Positions 22,309-31,944 of a DNA stretch of 64,000 nucleotides are shown here, in pieces. Made by a program: the position numbers and the translations under genes. The stretch covers positions 8,815-72,814 of the forward strand of contig NZ_QFQZ01000012.1 in the NCBI RefSeq assembly GCF_003243465.1, read 5' to 3'. This DNA is from Caulobacter segnis. GTDB taxonomy: Bacteria > Pseudomonadota > Alphaproteobacteria > Caulobacterales > Caulobacteraceae. The notes beneath the pieces were generated by a model. That model worked only from the letters and a program-made list of their open reading frames with translations, searched no databases and was not told the DNA's origin. The first letter of the stretch is position 1, and each line of letters begins with the position of its first letter.

Positions 22309-23805
22309 CTATTCGACGCCGAGCTTCTTGCGCAGGAGCTCGTTGACGGTGGCCGGATTGGCCTTGCCGCCGGTGGCCTTCATGACCTGGCCGACGAACC
22401 AGCCAAGCGCCTGAGGCTTCTCCTTCACGGCCTCGGCCTTGTCCGGATTGCCGGCGATCAGGTCGTCGATGGCCTTCTCGATCGCGCCGGTGTCGTTGAT
22501 CTGAACCAGGCCGCGCTTCTCGACGATCTCGGCGGGCCGCCCCTCGCCGGCCCACATGTGCTCGAAGACCTCCTTGGCGATCTTCGACGAGATCGTGCCG
22601 TTCTCGATCAGTTCGACCAGCTGGGCGATGTCCGACGACGGCAGCGGCGAGTTCGAAAACTCGGTCCCCGCGGCCGACAGCTTGGCCAGGAGCTCGTTCG
22701 TCACCCAGTTGGCCACCAGCTTGGCGTCGCGGCCTTTCGCGGCGGCCTCGAAGTAGTCGGCGCGGTCGGCGTCGATAATCAGCACGCCGGCGTCATAGGC
22801 CGAGAGGCCATACTGGCTCTGCAGGCGCGCCTTCTTGGCGTCCGGCAGTTCCGGCAAAGTCTCCTCGATCGACTTCACCCAGGCCGAGTCCAGCACCAGC
22901 GGCAGCAGGTCCGGATCCGGGAAGTAGCGATAGTCGTGCGCCTCTTCCTTGCTGCGCATCGAGCGGGTCTCGCCCTTGTTCGGGTCGAACAGGCGGGTCT
23001 CCTGGTCGATCTTGCCGCCATCCTCCAGGATCTCGATCTGACGACGCGCCTCGTACTCGATGGCCTGCTGGATGTAGCGATACGAGTTGACGTTCTTGAT
23101 CTCGCAACGCGTGCCCAGGTGCTTGAAGTCGCCCGTGGCGCGGAACTTCTCGTAGTCGCCGGGGCGGCAGACCGAGACGTTCACGTCGGCGCGCAGGTTG
23201 CCCTTCTCCATGTCGCCGTCGCAGGTGCCCAGATAGACGAGGATCGTCCGCAGCTTCTTGACGTAGGCGGCCGCCTCTTCCGAGGTGCGCATGTCGGGCT
23301 TGGAGACGATCTCCATCAGCGCCGTGCCCGCGCGGTTCAGGTCGACATAGGTCGCGTTCGGGTCCTGGTCGTGCAGCGACTTGCCGGCGTCCTGTTCCAG
23401 GTGCAGCCGCTCGATGCGCACGTCGAAGGTCGTGCCGTCGTCGCGCTCGACGCTCACCACGCCCTCGCCGACGATCGGCTGGTCGAACTGGCTGATCTGA
23501 TAGCCCTGCGGCAGGTCCGGATAGAAGTAGTTCTTCCGGTCGAAGCGGCTCTTCAGGTTGATCTGGGCCTTCAGGCCCAGGCCGGTCTTCACCGCTTGCT
23601 CGACGCAGAACCTGTTCAGCACCGGCAACATGCCCGGCATGGCGGCGTCCACGAGGCTGACCTGCTCGTTCGGGCCCGCGCCGAAGCCGACGGCGGCGCC
23701 GGAGAAGAGCTTGGACTTGCTGGCGACCTGGGCGTGCACCTCGAGACCGAGGACCATTTCCCAGGGGCCGGTGCGGCCTTGGATCTGTTTGGATTCTTGC
23801 GTCAT
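22309..23805 (-). CDS. gatB: Asp/Glu-tRNA amidotransferase subunit B
   Basis: GatB binds mischarged Glu-tRNA(Gln)/Asp-tRNA(Asn) and activates the carboxyl group with ATP before amidation by GatA. The 498 aa match the family length. The cradle domain has [39 protein letters not shown], and metal/ATP-site Glu/His residues. A helical domain follows, then the C-terminal tail domain ([40 protein letters not shown]). Unlike many bacteria, gatB is not adjacent to gatCA here: a 0.9-kb interval with a membrane protein gene separates them, all three remaining on the minus strand. Confidence 0.97.
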   Translation of the reverse strand: MTQESKQIQGRTGPWEMVLGLEVHAQVASKSKLFSGAAVGFGAGPNEQVSLVDAAMPGMLPVLNRFCVEQAVKTGLGLKAQINLKSRFDRKNYFYPDLPQGYQISQFDQPIVGEGVVSVERDDGTTFDVRIERLHLEQDAGKSLHDQDPNATYVDLNRAGTALMEIVSKPDMRTSEEAAAYVKKLRTILVYLGTCDGDMEKGNLRADVNVSVCRPGDYEKFRATGDFKHLGTRCEIKNVNSYRYIQQAIEYEARRQIEILEDGGKIDQETRLFDPNKGETRSMRSKEEAHDYRYFPDPDLLPLVLDSAWVKSIEETLPELPDAKKARLQSQYGLSAYDAGVLIIDADRADYFEAAAKGRDAKLVANWVTNELLAKLSAAGTEFSNSPLPSSDIAQLVELIENGTISSKIAKEVFEHMWAGEGRPAEIVEKRGLVQINDTGAIEKAIDDLIAGNPDKAEAVKEKPQALGWFVGQVMKATGGKANPATVNELLRKKLGVE

Positions 23806-24045
23806 GGCCGTCTCTCTACATCAAGCGCCCTAGGCCGGAAAAGCTCTGGGACGTCGCTCCACGCATGTTCTCCAACCTAAAGGCCGGCAAGGCTTTCAAG
23901 GCTTTGGCGGCGAGTGGAAGCGTTCGTTCTTCGGGATCTCAGAATAAGGCGAGAATCCGTCAAATCCGGCGCCATTGCAGGGCAAGGGAACCGCTGAGTT
24001 ATCGCATCGTTCATTTTCTCGAACAGCTCACTTACGGAGGTAGAA

Positions 24046-24651
24046 ATGCCCACCGCTTACACTACCCGCCCCACCCTGAACTTCGATGCGCCCGAACCCG
24101 CCGTCACGACGGACGCGAATGCTTCGGCCCTCTTTCCCTCGCAGCCGGTCTATGCTCGCACGCCGAAGAAAAAGGCGTCGAACAACTTGCTGCTGATCGG
24201 CGCTCCCGTGGTCGTCGTCGCCGCCGGCGCGCTGATCTGGGGCATGAGCGCAAATCGAGCCGAGGCGCCGACCGATCCTCAGTCGCTCCAGACCGCCGCC
24301 GCCCAGAGCCCCGCGCCGCTGAAGGCGCCGCTGGCTCCGGAGACCACGCCGTCGCCCATCCCGCAGCCGACCGAGCTGGCCGCCAACGAGATGCCCGCCC
24401 CGGCGCCGGTCGCCCGCTCCACGACGCCGCGCGCCGCAGCTCCGGTCCGTCCGGCCCCCCGCCGCGCCGCCCCGGTCGAGACCAGCGCGCCTGACGCGTC
24501 GAGCGCCGCGACCAATGTCAGCGCCACCGTCCCGGCCGCGCCGCCGACCGTGAGCGCCGCCCCGGCCCCGGCGATCGCTGACCCGGCTCCGCTGGTGGTT
24601 CCCGCCCCGTCGGCGCCGGTTCCGGCGAGCGATCCCAGCGCGCCGATGTAA
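24046..24651 (+). CDS. Single-pass membrane protein with Pro/Ala-rich periplasmic tail
   Basis: The ATG follows acggaggtagaa. A short cytoplasmic part with PKKKAS precedes one membrane segment (about 45-66, NNLLLIGAPVVVVAAGALIW). About 135 residues of Ala/Pro/Thr-rich low complexity follow, including repeated AAP and APAP units. Such extended tails span periplasm or bind peptidoglycan, but no domain is present. It is inserted between gatB and gatA on the opposite strand. Confidence 0.7.
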   Translation: MPTAYTTRPTLNFDAPEPAVTTDANASALFPSQPVYARTPKKKASNNLLLIGAPVVVVAAGALIWGMSANRAEAPTDPQSLQTAAAQSPAPLKAPLAPETTPSPIPQPTELAANEMPAPAPVARSTTPRAAAPVRPAPRRAAPVETSAPDASSAATNVSATVPAAPPTVSAAPAPAIADPAPLVVPAPSAPVPASDPSAPM

Positions 24652-24682
24652 TCCCCAGGGTCCCACACCCCTGAACGAAGAA

Positions 24683-24710
24683 GGGCGGCTCCACCGGAGC
24701 CGCCCTTTTT
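24683..24710. terminator. Bidirectional terminator
   Basis: GGGCGGCTCC (24,683-24,692), loop ACC, GGAGCCGCCC (24,696-24,705), then TTTTT on the + strand. It separates the convergent membrane-protein gene and gatA. Confidence 0.9.
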
Positions 24711-24713
24711 ACG

Positions 24714-26186
24714 TCACCACCACTTCTCGGCCTTGGCCTTGAAGCCCGCGGCCTTCTCGACCGCCCCGGCCACCGAGAACACCGTCGCCTCGTCCAGAGG
24801 CTTGCCGATGATCTGCAGACCCAGCGGCAGGCCGTTGGCATCGAGGCCGGCCGGCAGGCTGAGGCCCGGCAGGCCCGCCAGGTTCGTCGTCACCGTGAAG
24901 ACGTCGTTCAGGTACATGGCGATCGGGTCGTTCGAATTCTCGCCCAGGCCGAACGCCGCCGAGGGCGCGGTCGGGGTGAGGATGGCGTCGCACTGGGCCC
25001 AGGCGTTGTCGAAGTCCTCGGCGATGCGGCGGCGCACCTTCAGGGCCTTCAGGTAGTAGGCGTCATAATAGCCGGCCGACAGCACGTAGGTGCCGATCAG
25101 GATGCGGCGCTTGACCTCGTCGCCGAAGCCGGCGGCGCGGGTGTTCTCGTAGATCTCGGTGAGGTTGGCGCCCTCTTCGCGCAGGCCGTAGCGCATGCCG
25201 TCATAGCGGGCCAGGTTGGACGAGGCCTCGGCAGGAGCCACGATGTAGTAGGCCGGCAGGGCGTACTTGGTGTGCGGCAGGCTGATGTCGACGATCTCGC
25301 AGCCGGCTTCCTTCAGCCAGGCGATGCCGTCCTGCCACAGCTTCTCGATCTCGGCGGGCATGTTGTCGACGCGGTATTCCTTCGGAATGCCGATCTTCAG
25401 GCCCTTCACCGACTTGCCGACGAACTGGGTGAAGTCCGGAACCGGGATGTCGAGGCTGGTCGAGTCCTTGGGGTCATGGCCCGACATCGAGGTCAGCAGC
25501 AGGGCCGCGTCCTCGACGGTCTTGGCGATCGGGCCAGCCTGGTCCAGCGAGCTGGCGAAGGCCACGACGCCCCAGCGCGAGCAGCGGCCGTAGGTCGGCT
25601 TGATGCCGACGGTCCCGGTGAAGGCGGCCGGCTGACGGATCGAGCCGCCGGTGTCGGTGGCCGTGGCGCCCAGGCACAGGTCCGCCGCGACGGCCGCGGC
25701 CGAACCGCCGGACGAGCCGCCCGGCGTCAGGGCCTTGTTCGAGCCCTTCGCGCGCCAGGGGTTGGTGACCGGCCCGAAATAGGAGGTCTCGTTCGACGAG
25801 CCCATGGCGAACTGGTCGAGGTTCAGCTTGCCCAGCATGACCGCGCCGTCGCGCCACAGTTGGCTGGTGACGGTCGACTCGTAGGTCGGGACGAAGTTTT
25901 CCAGGATCTTCGAGCAGGCCGTGGTGCGCACGCCCTCGGTGCAGAAGAGGTCCTTCACGCCCAGCGGCGCGCCTTCCAGCGGACCGGCTTGGCCCGCCGC
26001 GCGACGGGCGTCGGACTGGGCGGCCATGTCCAGCGCCTTTTCCGGCGTCTCCAGGATGTAGGCGTTCAGGCCGCGCGCGGCCTCGATCGCTTCGATGTGC
26101 GCCTTGGTCAGCTCGACCGAGGTGAAGTCGCCCTTGGCCAGGCCATCGACGGCGGCCTTCAGGGTCAGGTTCGTGAGGGCGCTCAT
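24714..26186 (-). CDS. gatA: Asp/Glu-tRNA amidotransferase subunit A
   Basis: GatA hydrolyses glutamine to provide ammonia for tRNA-bound Glu/Asp amidation. The 490-aa amidase-signature enzyme shows the Ser-cisSer-Lys triad: K78 in LGVKDLF, cis-Ser S158 in [12 protein letters not shown], nucleophile S182 in [11 protein letters not shown]. The start codon overlaps the gatC stop by one base (TAATG), giving coupled translation of the C and A subunits in stoichiometric amounts. Confidence 0.98.
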   Translation of the reverse strand: MSALTNLTLKAAVDGLAKGDFTSVELTKAHIEAIEAARGLNAYILETPEKALDMAAQSDARRAAGQAGPLEGAPLGVKDLFCTEGVRTTACSKILENFVPTYESTVTSQLWRDGAVMLGKLNLDQFAMGSSNETSYFGPVTNPWRAKGSNKALTPGGSSGGSAAAVAADLCLGATATDTGGSIRQPAAFTGTVGIKPTYGRCSRWGVVAFASSLDQAGPIAKTVEDAALLLTSMSGHDPKDSTSLDIPVPDFTQFVGKSVKGLKIGIPKEYRVDNMPAEIEKLWQDGIAWLKEAGCEIVDISLPHTKYALPAYYIVAPAEASSNLARYDGMRYGLREEGANLTEIYENTRAAGFGDEVKRRILIGTYVLSAGYYDAYYLKALKVRRRIAEDFDNAWAQCDAILTPTAPSAAFGLGENSNDPIAMYLNDVFTVTTNLAGLPGLSLPAGLDANGLPLGLQIIGKPLDEATVFSVAGAVEKAAGFKAKAEKWW

Positions 26187-26473
26187 TATTCGACCACCTT
26201 CGGCACGACGAAGAAGTTGCCCACCGACTTCGGCGCGTTGGCGGTCACCCGGGCCGGATCGCCGCCCATGGTCACCACGTCGTCGCGCAGCGGCAGGCCG
26301 GCGGCCACGACGCTGGTCAGCGGCTCACAGCCGTCGGTGTCGACCTCGGCCAGCTGCTCGATCCAGGTCATGATGCCGTTGAGCTCGTTGGCCAGGGCTT
26401 CGATGCGCTCTTCGGGTTCGGCGATGCGGGCGAGCCGGGCGACCTTCCGCACCGTGGCGGCGTCAATGGCCAT
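26186..26473 (-). CDS. gatC: Asp/Glu-tRNA amidotransferase subunit C
   Basis: A 95-aa subunit that wraps GatA and GatB together. The typical pattern is present: [20 protein letters not shown] near the N-terminus and an N-terminal helix followed by [17 protein letters not shown], then LPLRDDVV. It is the first gene of gatCA and is divergent from ruvX over an 82-bp gap, which must hold both promoters. The ribosome site is ggagatccc. Confidence 0.96.
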   Translation of the reverse strand: MAIDAATVRKVARLARIAEPEERIEALANELNGIMTWIEQLAEVDTDGCEPLTSVVAAGLPLRDDVVTMGGDPARVTANAPKSVGNFFVVPKVVE

Positions 26474-26555
26474 GGGGATCTCCTGAAATTCGAACGCGTC
26501 GGTTACTAGGCCGGAGACAAGGTTTCAAGCGGCGCGGCTCCTGATAAAGAGGGCC

Positions 26556-27026
26556 ATGCCCGTTCTCGACATCGAAGACTTCGCCGCCGCCCTCCCACAG
26601 TACGCCCCCGTCGTGGGCCTGGACCCCGGCGAGAAGACCATCGGCGTGGCCGTCTCCGACATCACCCGCACCGTCGCCAGCCCGCTCGCCCTGATCGAAA
26701 AGACCAAGTTCAGCAAGGACGCCGAGGCGCTGTTCAAGCTGATGGACAGCCGCGGCGCGGTGGGCATCGTCATCGGCCTGCCGATGAACATGGACGGCAC
26801 GGAAGGCGTTCGCTGCCAGTCCAATCGCGCCCTGGGCCGCAACCTGCTGCGCCTCAAGCCCGACCTGCCCATCACCTTCTGGGACGAGCGCCTGTCGACG
26901 GCGGCGGTGACGCGGGTGCTGATCGATGAGCATGACGTGTCTCGCAAGCGTCGGGACGAGGTCGTCGACAAGATGGCCGCCGGCTGGATCCTGCAGGGCG
27001 CGCTGGAGCGGCTGCGGGCTTTCTAA
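26556..27026 (+). CDS. ruvX: Holliday junction resolvase-like protein RuvX/YqgF
   Basis: The 156-aa RNase H-fold nuclease family protein has acidic active-site residues in VVGLDPGEKTIGVAVSD, the IVIGLPMNMDGTEG motif, and WDERLSTAAV with a late Asp in RDEVVDKMAAGWILQ. YqgF is linked to 16S rRNA 5' end maturation in E. coli and, in other bacteria, to recombination-intermediate cleavage. It is conserved and usually single copy. Here it is divergent from gatCA, a pairing often seen in alphaproteobacteria. Confidence 0.95.
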   Translation: MPVLDIEDFAAALPQYAPVVGLDPGEKTIGVAVSDITRTVASPLALIEKTKFSKDAEALFKLMDSRGAVGIVIGLPMNMDGTEGVRCQSNRALGRNLLRLKPDLPITFWDERLSTAAVTRVLIDEHDVSRKRRDEVVDKMAAGWILQGALERLRAF

Positions 27027-27030
27027 TTAT

Positions 27031-27197
27031 CTCTCCTCCCCCATCGGGGGAAGGGGACCGCCGAACGGCGGTGGAGGGGCCAGCCGAGCCGGCCACGATC
27101 ACCGTGAATCAACCGGTCGACCACAGGATCTAACCCCGCCGCACAGCCCCCCCTCCACCAGCTTCGCTGGTCCCCCTCCCCCGGAGGGGGAGGAGAG
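27031..27197. repeat. Family A intergenic repeat, copy 1
   Basis: An imperfect-palindrome element with outer ends CTCTCCTCCCCC and GGGGGAGGAGAG. It encloses GGACCGCCGAACGGCGG...CACCAGCTTCGCTGGTCC. Related copies lie at 27,728-27,850 and 42,961-43,070. It directly follows the ruvX stop. Confidence 0.8.
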
Positions 27198-27727
27198 AAA
27201 GCGCTCCCCACAAGCACGCCTCCGCCGCTTCACGCGATCGCTCGCTGAAGGTGTGGAAAGGGACGCGGAGCGCCGGACGACGTCCGGAGTGTGAGTAGTG
27301 GTTACCGTTTCGACGAAGCCCGAACGCTCCGCGCGACCGTTATCCGCCAGCGTCCCCGTCGGGTGGCCCTGTTCAGGCCTTACCGGGACCTGGGTTCCCG
27401 GTTTCCCGGTGACCCAGCGGTCGGAAAGGACGAGCCACTACAGGCTAAGACACATCCCTTTGCCTCCAACCACGCCAGCGGCGGGCGGGCCTGACCAGCG
27501 TCAGGTCCCCGGACCGTCCGAGTATCCCCCTCGGACCTGTCCCCGCTCGATCGCCCCCCGCCGCCACGATGGTCGCTGGCCATGCGCCCTTTCCTCGCGA
27601 CGAGGTGGGTAAAGCATACGGGCGGTTTCAACGCGGATGATGCAGCGGCGTGCAAAAGTGAGAAGTGGTTGAAATCGCTCACTTCGATTCCGGATACGCG
27701 GATGATAGAGCGCCACGAACGCTCGTA
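27198..27727. other. Gene-free segment with several strong stems, possible structured RNA
   Basis: No coding frame in this 530 bp has a ribosome site or family resemblance, yet the sequence is not repeat A. Stems that can be seen are CTGGGT/ACCCAG (27,390-27,395 with 27,412-27,417), CTGAC/GTCAG (27,491-27,495 with 27,500-27,504), GTCCGAG/CTCGGAC (27,516-27,522 with 27,530-27,536), and CGGACGACGTCCG near 27,271. The density suggests a structured RNA on either strand. I looked for RNase P, tmRNA and SRP RNA signatures and did not find them. Confidence 0.4.
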
Positions 27728-27850
27728 CTCGCCCCCTCCGCGCCTGCGGCGCTCCTCCCCCGGAGGGGGAAGAAAGAGCGCGTTTCCTTCTGCCCCCTTC
27801 GGGGGCGGACGACCTGCGAAGCAGGTCAGGTGGGCGCCTGCGGCGGTGGA
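27728..27850. repeat. Family A intergenic repeat, copy 2 (degenerate)
   Basis: Contains GCCTGCGGCGCTCCTCCCCC / GGAGGGGGAAGA and CCCCCTTCGGGGG, plus ACCTGCGAAGCAGGT, i.e. the same building blocks as copies 1 and 3 in altered order. It lies upstream of pyrB. Confidence 0.65.
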
Positions 27851-27936
27851 CGATTGTCATCGGCATGACATCCTCCACAGAGCGTTTCCCCTCCTTCGCT
27901 TCCCTTCCCGCCCAAAGCCGCCTATGACGCGGGCTC

Positions 27937-28935
27937 ATGACGGCTTCAGCCCATGACCCCGCCCACGCGGCGATCGAGACGATCCGCGCTCGCGTCTTCG
28001 CCTTTCCCAAGCGCCACTTTCTTTCGGCCGGCGACCTGAACGCGCTTCAGGCCGTCGAGCTGCTGGACCTGGCCGAGGCCTTCGTGGCCCTGAACCGGCA
28101 GACGTCCAAGACCCTGGACATCCTGAAGGGCCGGACGCTGATGAACCTGTTCTTCGAGAACAGCACCCGGACCCAGAGCTCGTTCGAGCTGGCCGGCAAG
28201 CGGCTGGGCGCCGACGTCGTCAACATGAACCCCAAGACCTCGTCGGTGGCCAAGGGCGAGACCCTGATCGACACGGCGGTCACCCTGAACGCCATGCGGC
28301 CCGACCTTCTGGTCGTGCGTCACGCCTCGTCGGGCGCGGCCAGCCTGCTCTCGCAGAAGGTCAGCGGCCACGTGATCAACGCGGGCGACGGCCAGCACGA
28401 GCATCCCACCCAGGCCCTGCTGGACGCCCTGTCGATCCGCCGCGCCTTCGGCCGCGTCTCGGGCCTGACCGTGGCGATCTGCGGCGACGTGCTGCACAGC
28501 CGCGTCGCCCGCTCGAACGTCGCCCTGCTGCACACCCTGGGCGCCAGCGTGCGGCTGGTGGGTCCGCCGACCCTGATGCCGGCCCAGGCCGAGCGCTGGG
28601 GCGTGACCGTCCACCACGACATGAAGTCGGGCCTGGCCGGCGCCGACGTCGTCATGATGCTGCGCCTGCAGTTGGAGCGGATGCAGGGCGCGTTCGTGCC
28701 CTCGACCCGCGAGTACTTCCGCTTCTACGGCCTGGATCGCGAGAAGCTTTCGCGCGCCGCGCCCGGCGCCAAGGTCATGCACCCTGGGCCCATGAACCGG
28801 GGCGTGGAGATCGACAGCGACGTCGCCGACGATCCGGCCATCAGCCTGATCCAGGACCAGGTCGAGATGGGCGTCGCCGCCCGGATGGCGGTGCTGACCA
28901 GCTTGGCCGCGCGTTTGGACGAGGCTGGCCGATGA
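27937..28935 (+). CDS. pyrB: Aspartate carbamoyltransferase catalytic chain
   Basis: First committed step of pyrimidine synthesis: carbamoyl phosphate plus aspartate gives carbamoyl-aspartate. The 332-aa product shows the carbamoyl-phosphate loop [12 protein letters not shown], the 80s loop around [18 protein letters not shown], and the C-terminal aspartate-site motif [11 protein letters not shown] with RVARSNV. In this class of ATCase the catalytic chain needs a dihydroorotase-like partner to form a dodecamer. That partner is the next gene, 181 bp downstream and interrupted only by a family B repeat. Confidence 0.97.
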   Translation: MTASAHDPAHAAIETIRARVFAFPKRHFLSAGDLNALQAVELLDLAEAFVALNRQTSKTLDILKGRTLMNLFFENSTRTQSSFELAGKRLGADVVNMNPKTSSVAKGETLIDTAVTLNAMRPDLLVVRHASSGAASLLSQKVSGHVINAGDGQHEHPTQALLDALSIRRAFGRVSGLTVAICGDVLHSRVARSNVALLHTLGASVRLVGPPTLMPAQAERWGVTVHHDMKSGLAGADVVMMLRLQLERMQGAFVPSTREYFRFYGLDREKLSRAAPGAKVMHPGPMNRGVEIDSDVADDPAISLIQDQVEMGVAARMAVLTSLAARLDEAGR

Positions 28936-28954
28936 TCACCGCTCCGAACATTCA

Positions 28955-29083
28955 CGACCTCCCCGGCGAATGCCGGGGCCCAGATCGAACCCTCGAACAG
29001 CGCCGCTTGAAGCCGAGCCGGATGGCGCGATCACCCCAACTTCACTGGATGAATCTGGGTCCCGGCATTCGCCGGGAAGGTCG
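28955..29083. repeat. Family B palindromic repeat, copy 1
   Basis: The 129-bp element has inverted ends CGACCTCCCCGGCGAATGCC and GGCATTCGCCGGGAAGGTCG, continuing into GGGGCCCAGAT / ATCTGGGTCCC. A second copy with the same ends lies at 40,470-40,599. It separates pyrB from pyrX within one presumed operon. Confidence 0.88.
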
Positions 29084-29116
29084 GATGTTTGTGTTCGGTT
29101 CGCGAGGTCCGCAAGC

Positions 29117-30418
29117 ATGAACGCCCCCCAGCCTCTCGCCTTCGTCAACTCCCGCCTGGTCGATCCCGAAAGCGGCTATGACGGCCCCGGCGGCGTCATC
29201 GTCTCGGAAGGCGTCATCACCGACGTCGCCAAGGGCCGCGAGTTCGGCAAGCTCAGCAAGGCCGTCCGCGTCATCGACTGCAGCGGCGCCCTGCTGGCCC
29301 CCGGCCTGATCGACCTGCGCGTCCGCACCGGCGAGCCCGGCGCGGAGACCAAGGAGACCCTCGCCTCGGCGGCCAAGGCCGCGGCGGCGGGCGGCGTCAC
29401 CTCGTTCGTGGTCCAGCCCGACACCGCGCCGGCGATCGACGATCCCAGCGTCGTCGACTTCATCCTGCGCCGGGCGCGCGACATCGACAGCGCCCGCATC
29501 CTGGTGGCCGGCGCGGCGACGCGCGGCCTGAAGGGCGAGCAGATGGCCGAGATCGGCCTGATGCGCGAGGCTGGCTGCGTCTATGTCACCGACGCGGGCA
29601 AGCCAATCGTCGACAGCAAGGTCATGCAGCGCGTCCTGACCTATGCGAAGGGCTTCGACGCCCTGTTGGCCCACCGGCCGATGGACCCATGGCTTGGCAA
29701 GGGCGGCGCGGCGATCGGCGGCGAGTTCGCCGGCCGCATGGGCCTGCCCTCGATCTCGCCGATGGCCGAGCGGATCATGCTGGAGCGCGACGTCGCCCTG
29801 CTGGAAGCTACCGGCGGCAAGCTGCTGGTCGACCAGATCACCTCGGCCCAGGCTCTGGAGACCCTGGCGCGCGCCAAGGGCAAAGGTCTGCGGATCCACG
29901 CCTCGGTGTCGATCAACCACCTGTCCTTCAACGAGCTGGATATCGGCGACTACCGCACCTTCGCCAAGCTCAATCCCCCCCTGCGCGGCGAGGACGACCG
30001 CCAGGCGCTGATCGAGGCGCTCGCGTCAGGCCTGATCGACGTCGTCGTCTCCTCGCACAGCCCGGCCCCGGCCGAGGACAAGCGCCTGCCGTTTGACGAG
30101 GCCGCGCCGGGCGCGGTGGGCCTGGAGACCCTGCTGCCGGCCCTGCTGTCGCTGTATCACGAGGAGCGCATCGCGCTCGTGGACCTGATCCGCGCCGTCA
30201 CCCTCGCCCCGGCCGGGCTGCTGGGCCTGCGGGGCGGGCGGATCGCGCCGGGCGCGCCGGCGGACCTGGTGCTGTGCGACATCGACGCGCCGATCATCGT
30301 CGACGCCGCCCGCCTGCTGTCGAAGTCGAAGAACTCGCCGTTCGACGGTCGTCGCCTGCAGGGCCAGGTGCTGATGACGGTCGTGGACGGCCGGGTGGTC
30401 CACCGGGCGGAGGGCTAG
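29117..30418 (+). CDS. pyrX: Inactive dihydroorotase-like subunit of aspartate transcarbamoylase
   Basis: The 433-aa protein has the full dihydroorotase fold but lacks the catalytic metal ligands. The usual D-x-H-x-H after PGLID is DLRVRTGEPG (residues 66-75). The usual TDHAPH is SSHSPA (313-318), and the MPNT motif is QPDT. Inactive homologues of this kind, called PyrC' or PyrX, are known in Pseudomonas, where they are needed to assemble the ATCase dodecamer with PyrB. The gene lies right after pyrB, which fits that role, and an authentic PyrC must be encoded elsewhere. Start ATG 29,117 is preferred to a frame opening inside the repeat. Confidence 0.9.
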   Translation: MNAPQPLAFVNSRLVDPESGYDGPGGVIVSEGVITDVAKGREFGKLSKAVRVIDCSGALLAPGLIDLRVRTGEPGAETKETLASAAKAAAAGGVTSFVVQPDTAPAIDDPSVVDFILRRARDIDSARILVAGAATRGLKGEQMAEIGLMREAGCVYVTDAGKPIVDSKVMQRVLTYAKGFDALLAHRPMDPWLGKGGAAIGGEFAGRMGLPSISPMAERIMLERDVALLEATGGKLLVDQITSAQALETLARAKGKGLRIHASVSINHLSFNELDIGDYRTFAKLNPPLRGEDDRQALIEALASGLIDVVVSSHSPAPAEDKRLPFDEAAPGAVGLETLLPALLSLYHEERIALVDLIRAVTLAPAGLLGLRGGRIAPGAPADLVLCDIDAPIIVDAARLLSKSKNSPFDGRRLQGQVLMTVVDGRVVHRAEG

Positions 30419-30521
30419 AGCATTTCACGACCTGACGGAGTCAGGTCGTGAGCTCTAGTCGCTTGTTTTAGCGCATTTTTCTTCACGCGAACCGGGACCA
30501 CTTCGCTCGAAAGTGCTCTAA
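30416..30521. repeat. Palindromic intergenic element, probable terminator after pyrX
   Basis: It opens with AGAGCATTT and contains an 11-bp perfect stem CACGACCTGAC (30,426-30,436), loop GGA, GTCAGGTCGTG (30,440-30,450). It then has AGCGCATTTTTCTTCACGCG, and ends AAAGTGCTCT, inverted to the start. Elements of this design are widespread between alphaproteobacterial genes. It lies between the convergent pyrX and the membrane-protein gene. Confidence 0.7.
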
Positions 30522-31180
30522 ACCCTCCGCGTCATGAAGGCGGCGGCCACGGCGGTCGCAAGGCCGACGAAGGCGCCGGCGACGAGGCCGCCGACCGCGC
30601 CCAGGATCCAGAGCGGGGCGACCGCCGCGCCCGAAGCCGCGACATAGATCGCCGGCAGGCCCATGGCCCAGCCCGTCGCGTTGCCCAGGATCCACGGCCA
30701 GCGGCTGACGCCCAGGCCGCCCAGCGCCAGGGATTGCGCCCCGCCAAACAGCGCGCCGACCACGAGACCAAAGCCCGCCGCCATCAGGATCGTCTCGCCG
30801 ACGCCGGGATCGAAAGTCGCGCCGCCGTCGCCGGTTGCGAAGATCGCGAACGACGATCCGACGGCCCAGCCGACCACCGCCACGGCGCAGGTCGCCGCCG
30901 TCCAGCGCACGACGGAGAGCTGCGGCAGGCGCCGGCTGAGCAGGCTCGCCTGCGTCAAGCCCAGCACCAGCCCTTCCGGCGCGCCCGACAGCGCCTTCAG
31001 CAACAGCATGGCCAGCTGCTGGGCGAGGCCGTCAGGCTCGGGATTGAGGCCGTCGGCCCACACCCACCAACAGGCGCCGAGAACCACCCCGAACAGCTCG
31101 GCCAGCGCCGTGGCCAGAACCCAGACGCCCCAGCCGCCGCGAGCCCCCTCGCCACGCCCCAGCTCGACCTTCGCCGTCAT
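30518..31180 (-). CDS. Integral membrane protein of unknown function (220 aa)
   Basis: About five or six hydrophobic, Gly/Ala-rich segments ([80 protein letters not shown]). The repeated G-x-x-x-G patterns suggest tightly packed helices. The Trp-rich first loop and [14 protein letters not shown] are not from a family I can name. It is a monocistronic gene divergent from plsY. Confidence 0.75.
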   Translation of the reverse strand: MTAKVELGRGEGARGGWGVWVLATALAELFGVVLGACWWVWADGLNPEPDGLAQQLAMLLLKALSGAPEGLVLGLTQASLLSRRLPQLSVVRWTAATCAVAVVGWAVGSSFAIFATGDGGATFDPGVGETILMAAGFGLVVGALFGGAQSLALGGLGVSRWPWILGNATGWAMGLPAIYVAASGAAVAPLWILGAVGGLVAGAFVGLATAVAAAFMTRRV

Positions 31181-31293
31181 GCCTCCTCCCTCCAGAGACT
31201 CCGCACGGCTTTGCCCGCGGATCGAACCGATTTACACCCTGCCCTGACACGGCGCGCTTGAGCTCGCGCAAAACTCTCTTTAAGGTAGCAAAC

Positions 31294-31944
31294 GTGGAAA
31301 GTCTCGCCCCTGCCGTTTATCTGACGCTCGCGATCACCGTGGTCGGCGGCTACCTGCTGGGATCGATCCCGTTCGGCCTGATCGCCACCCGCCTGGGCGG
31401 CGCCGGCGACATCCGGCAGATCGGTTCGGGCAACATCGGCGCGACCAATGTGCTGCGCTCCGGCCGCAAGGATCTGGCTCTGATCACCCTGCTGGGCGAC
31501 GGCGGCAAGGGCGTGGCCGCGGTGCTTCTGGCCCGCTACCTCACCCACGGCAACCCCGCCGTGATCGCCCTGGCCAGCGGAGCGGCCTTCCTGGGCCACC
31601 TGTTCCCCGTGTGGCTGAAGTTCAAGGGCGGCAAAGGCGTCGCCACCTTCTACGGGGTGCTGCTCAGCGCCTGCTGGCCGGTGGGCGTGCTGGCGGCGAT
31701 CACCTGGCTGGCCATGGCCGCGCTGTTCCGCATCAGCTCCCTGGCCGCCCTGACCGCCGCCGTCCTGGCCGCCCCCTTCGCCATCGCCACCGACCAGCCC
31801 CGCCCGTTCCTGGGCCTGGCCATCTTCATGGCGATCCTGATCCTGATCCGCCACCGCGAGAACATCGCGCGCTTGCTGGAAGGCGAGGAGCCGAAGATCG
31901 GCAAGAAGAAGACGGCCCCGCCGGCCGCCCCCGAGACGCCGTGA
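31294..31944 (+). CDS. plsY: Glycerol-3-phosphate acyltransferase PlsY
   Basis: Transfers acyl from acyl-phosphate to glycerol-3-phosphate, the first step of phospholipid synthesis, in the inner membrane. The 216-aa protein has five membrane segments and the three conserved motifs: [12 protein letters not shown], then [16 protein letters not shown], and [22 protein letters not shown] 31,294 is preferred (ttaaggtag before it) over TTG 31,258, which adds 12 residues. The C-terminus is Lys/Pro-rich. The stop overlaps the dprA GTG, so the two are coupled. Confidence 0.95.
   Translation: MESLAPAVYLTLAITVVGGYLLGSIPFGLIATRLGGAGDIRQIGSGNIGATNVLRSGRKDLALITLLGDGGKGVAAVLLARYLTHGNPAVIALASGAAFLGHLFPVWLKFKGGKGVATFYGVLLSACWPVGVLAAITWLAMAALFRISSLAALTAAVLAAPFAIATDQPRPFLGLAIFMAILILIRHRENIARLLEGEEPKIGKKKTAPPAAPETP

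Noticed and set aside
27291..27700. RNase P RNA, tmRNA or SRP RNA
   Set aside because: GAGGAAAG occurs on the minus strand, but the following conserved RNase P blocks, a tmRNA tag frame and the SRP GGAAG-loop are missing; kept only as a possible structured RNA.
29117..30418. Active dihydroorotase (pyrC)
   Set aside because: All expected zinc ligands in the first motif and the catalytic Asp motif are replaced.
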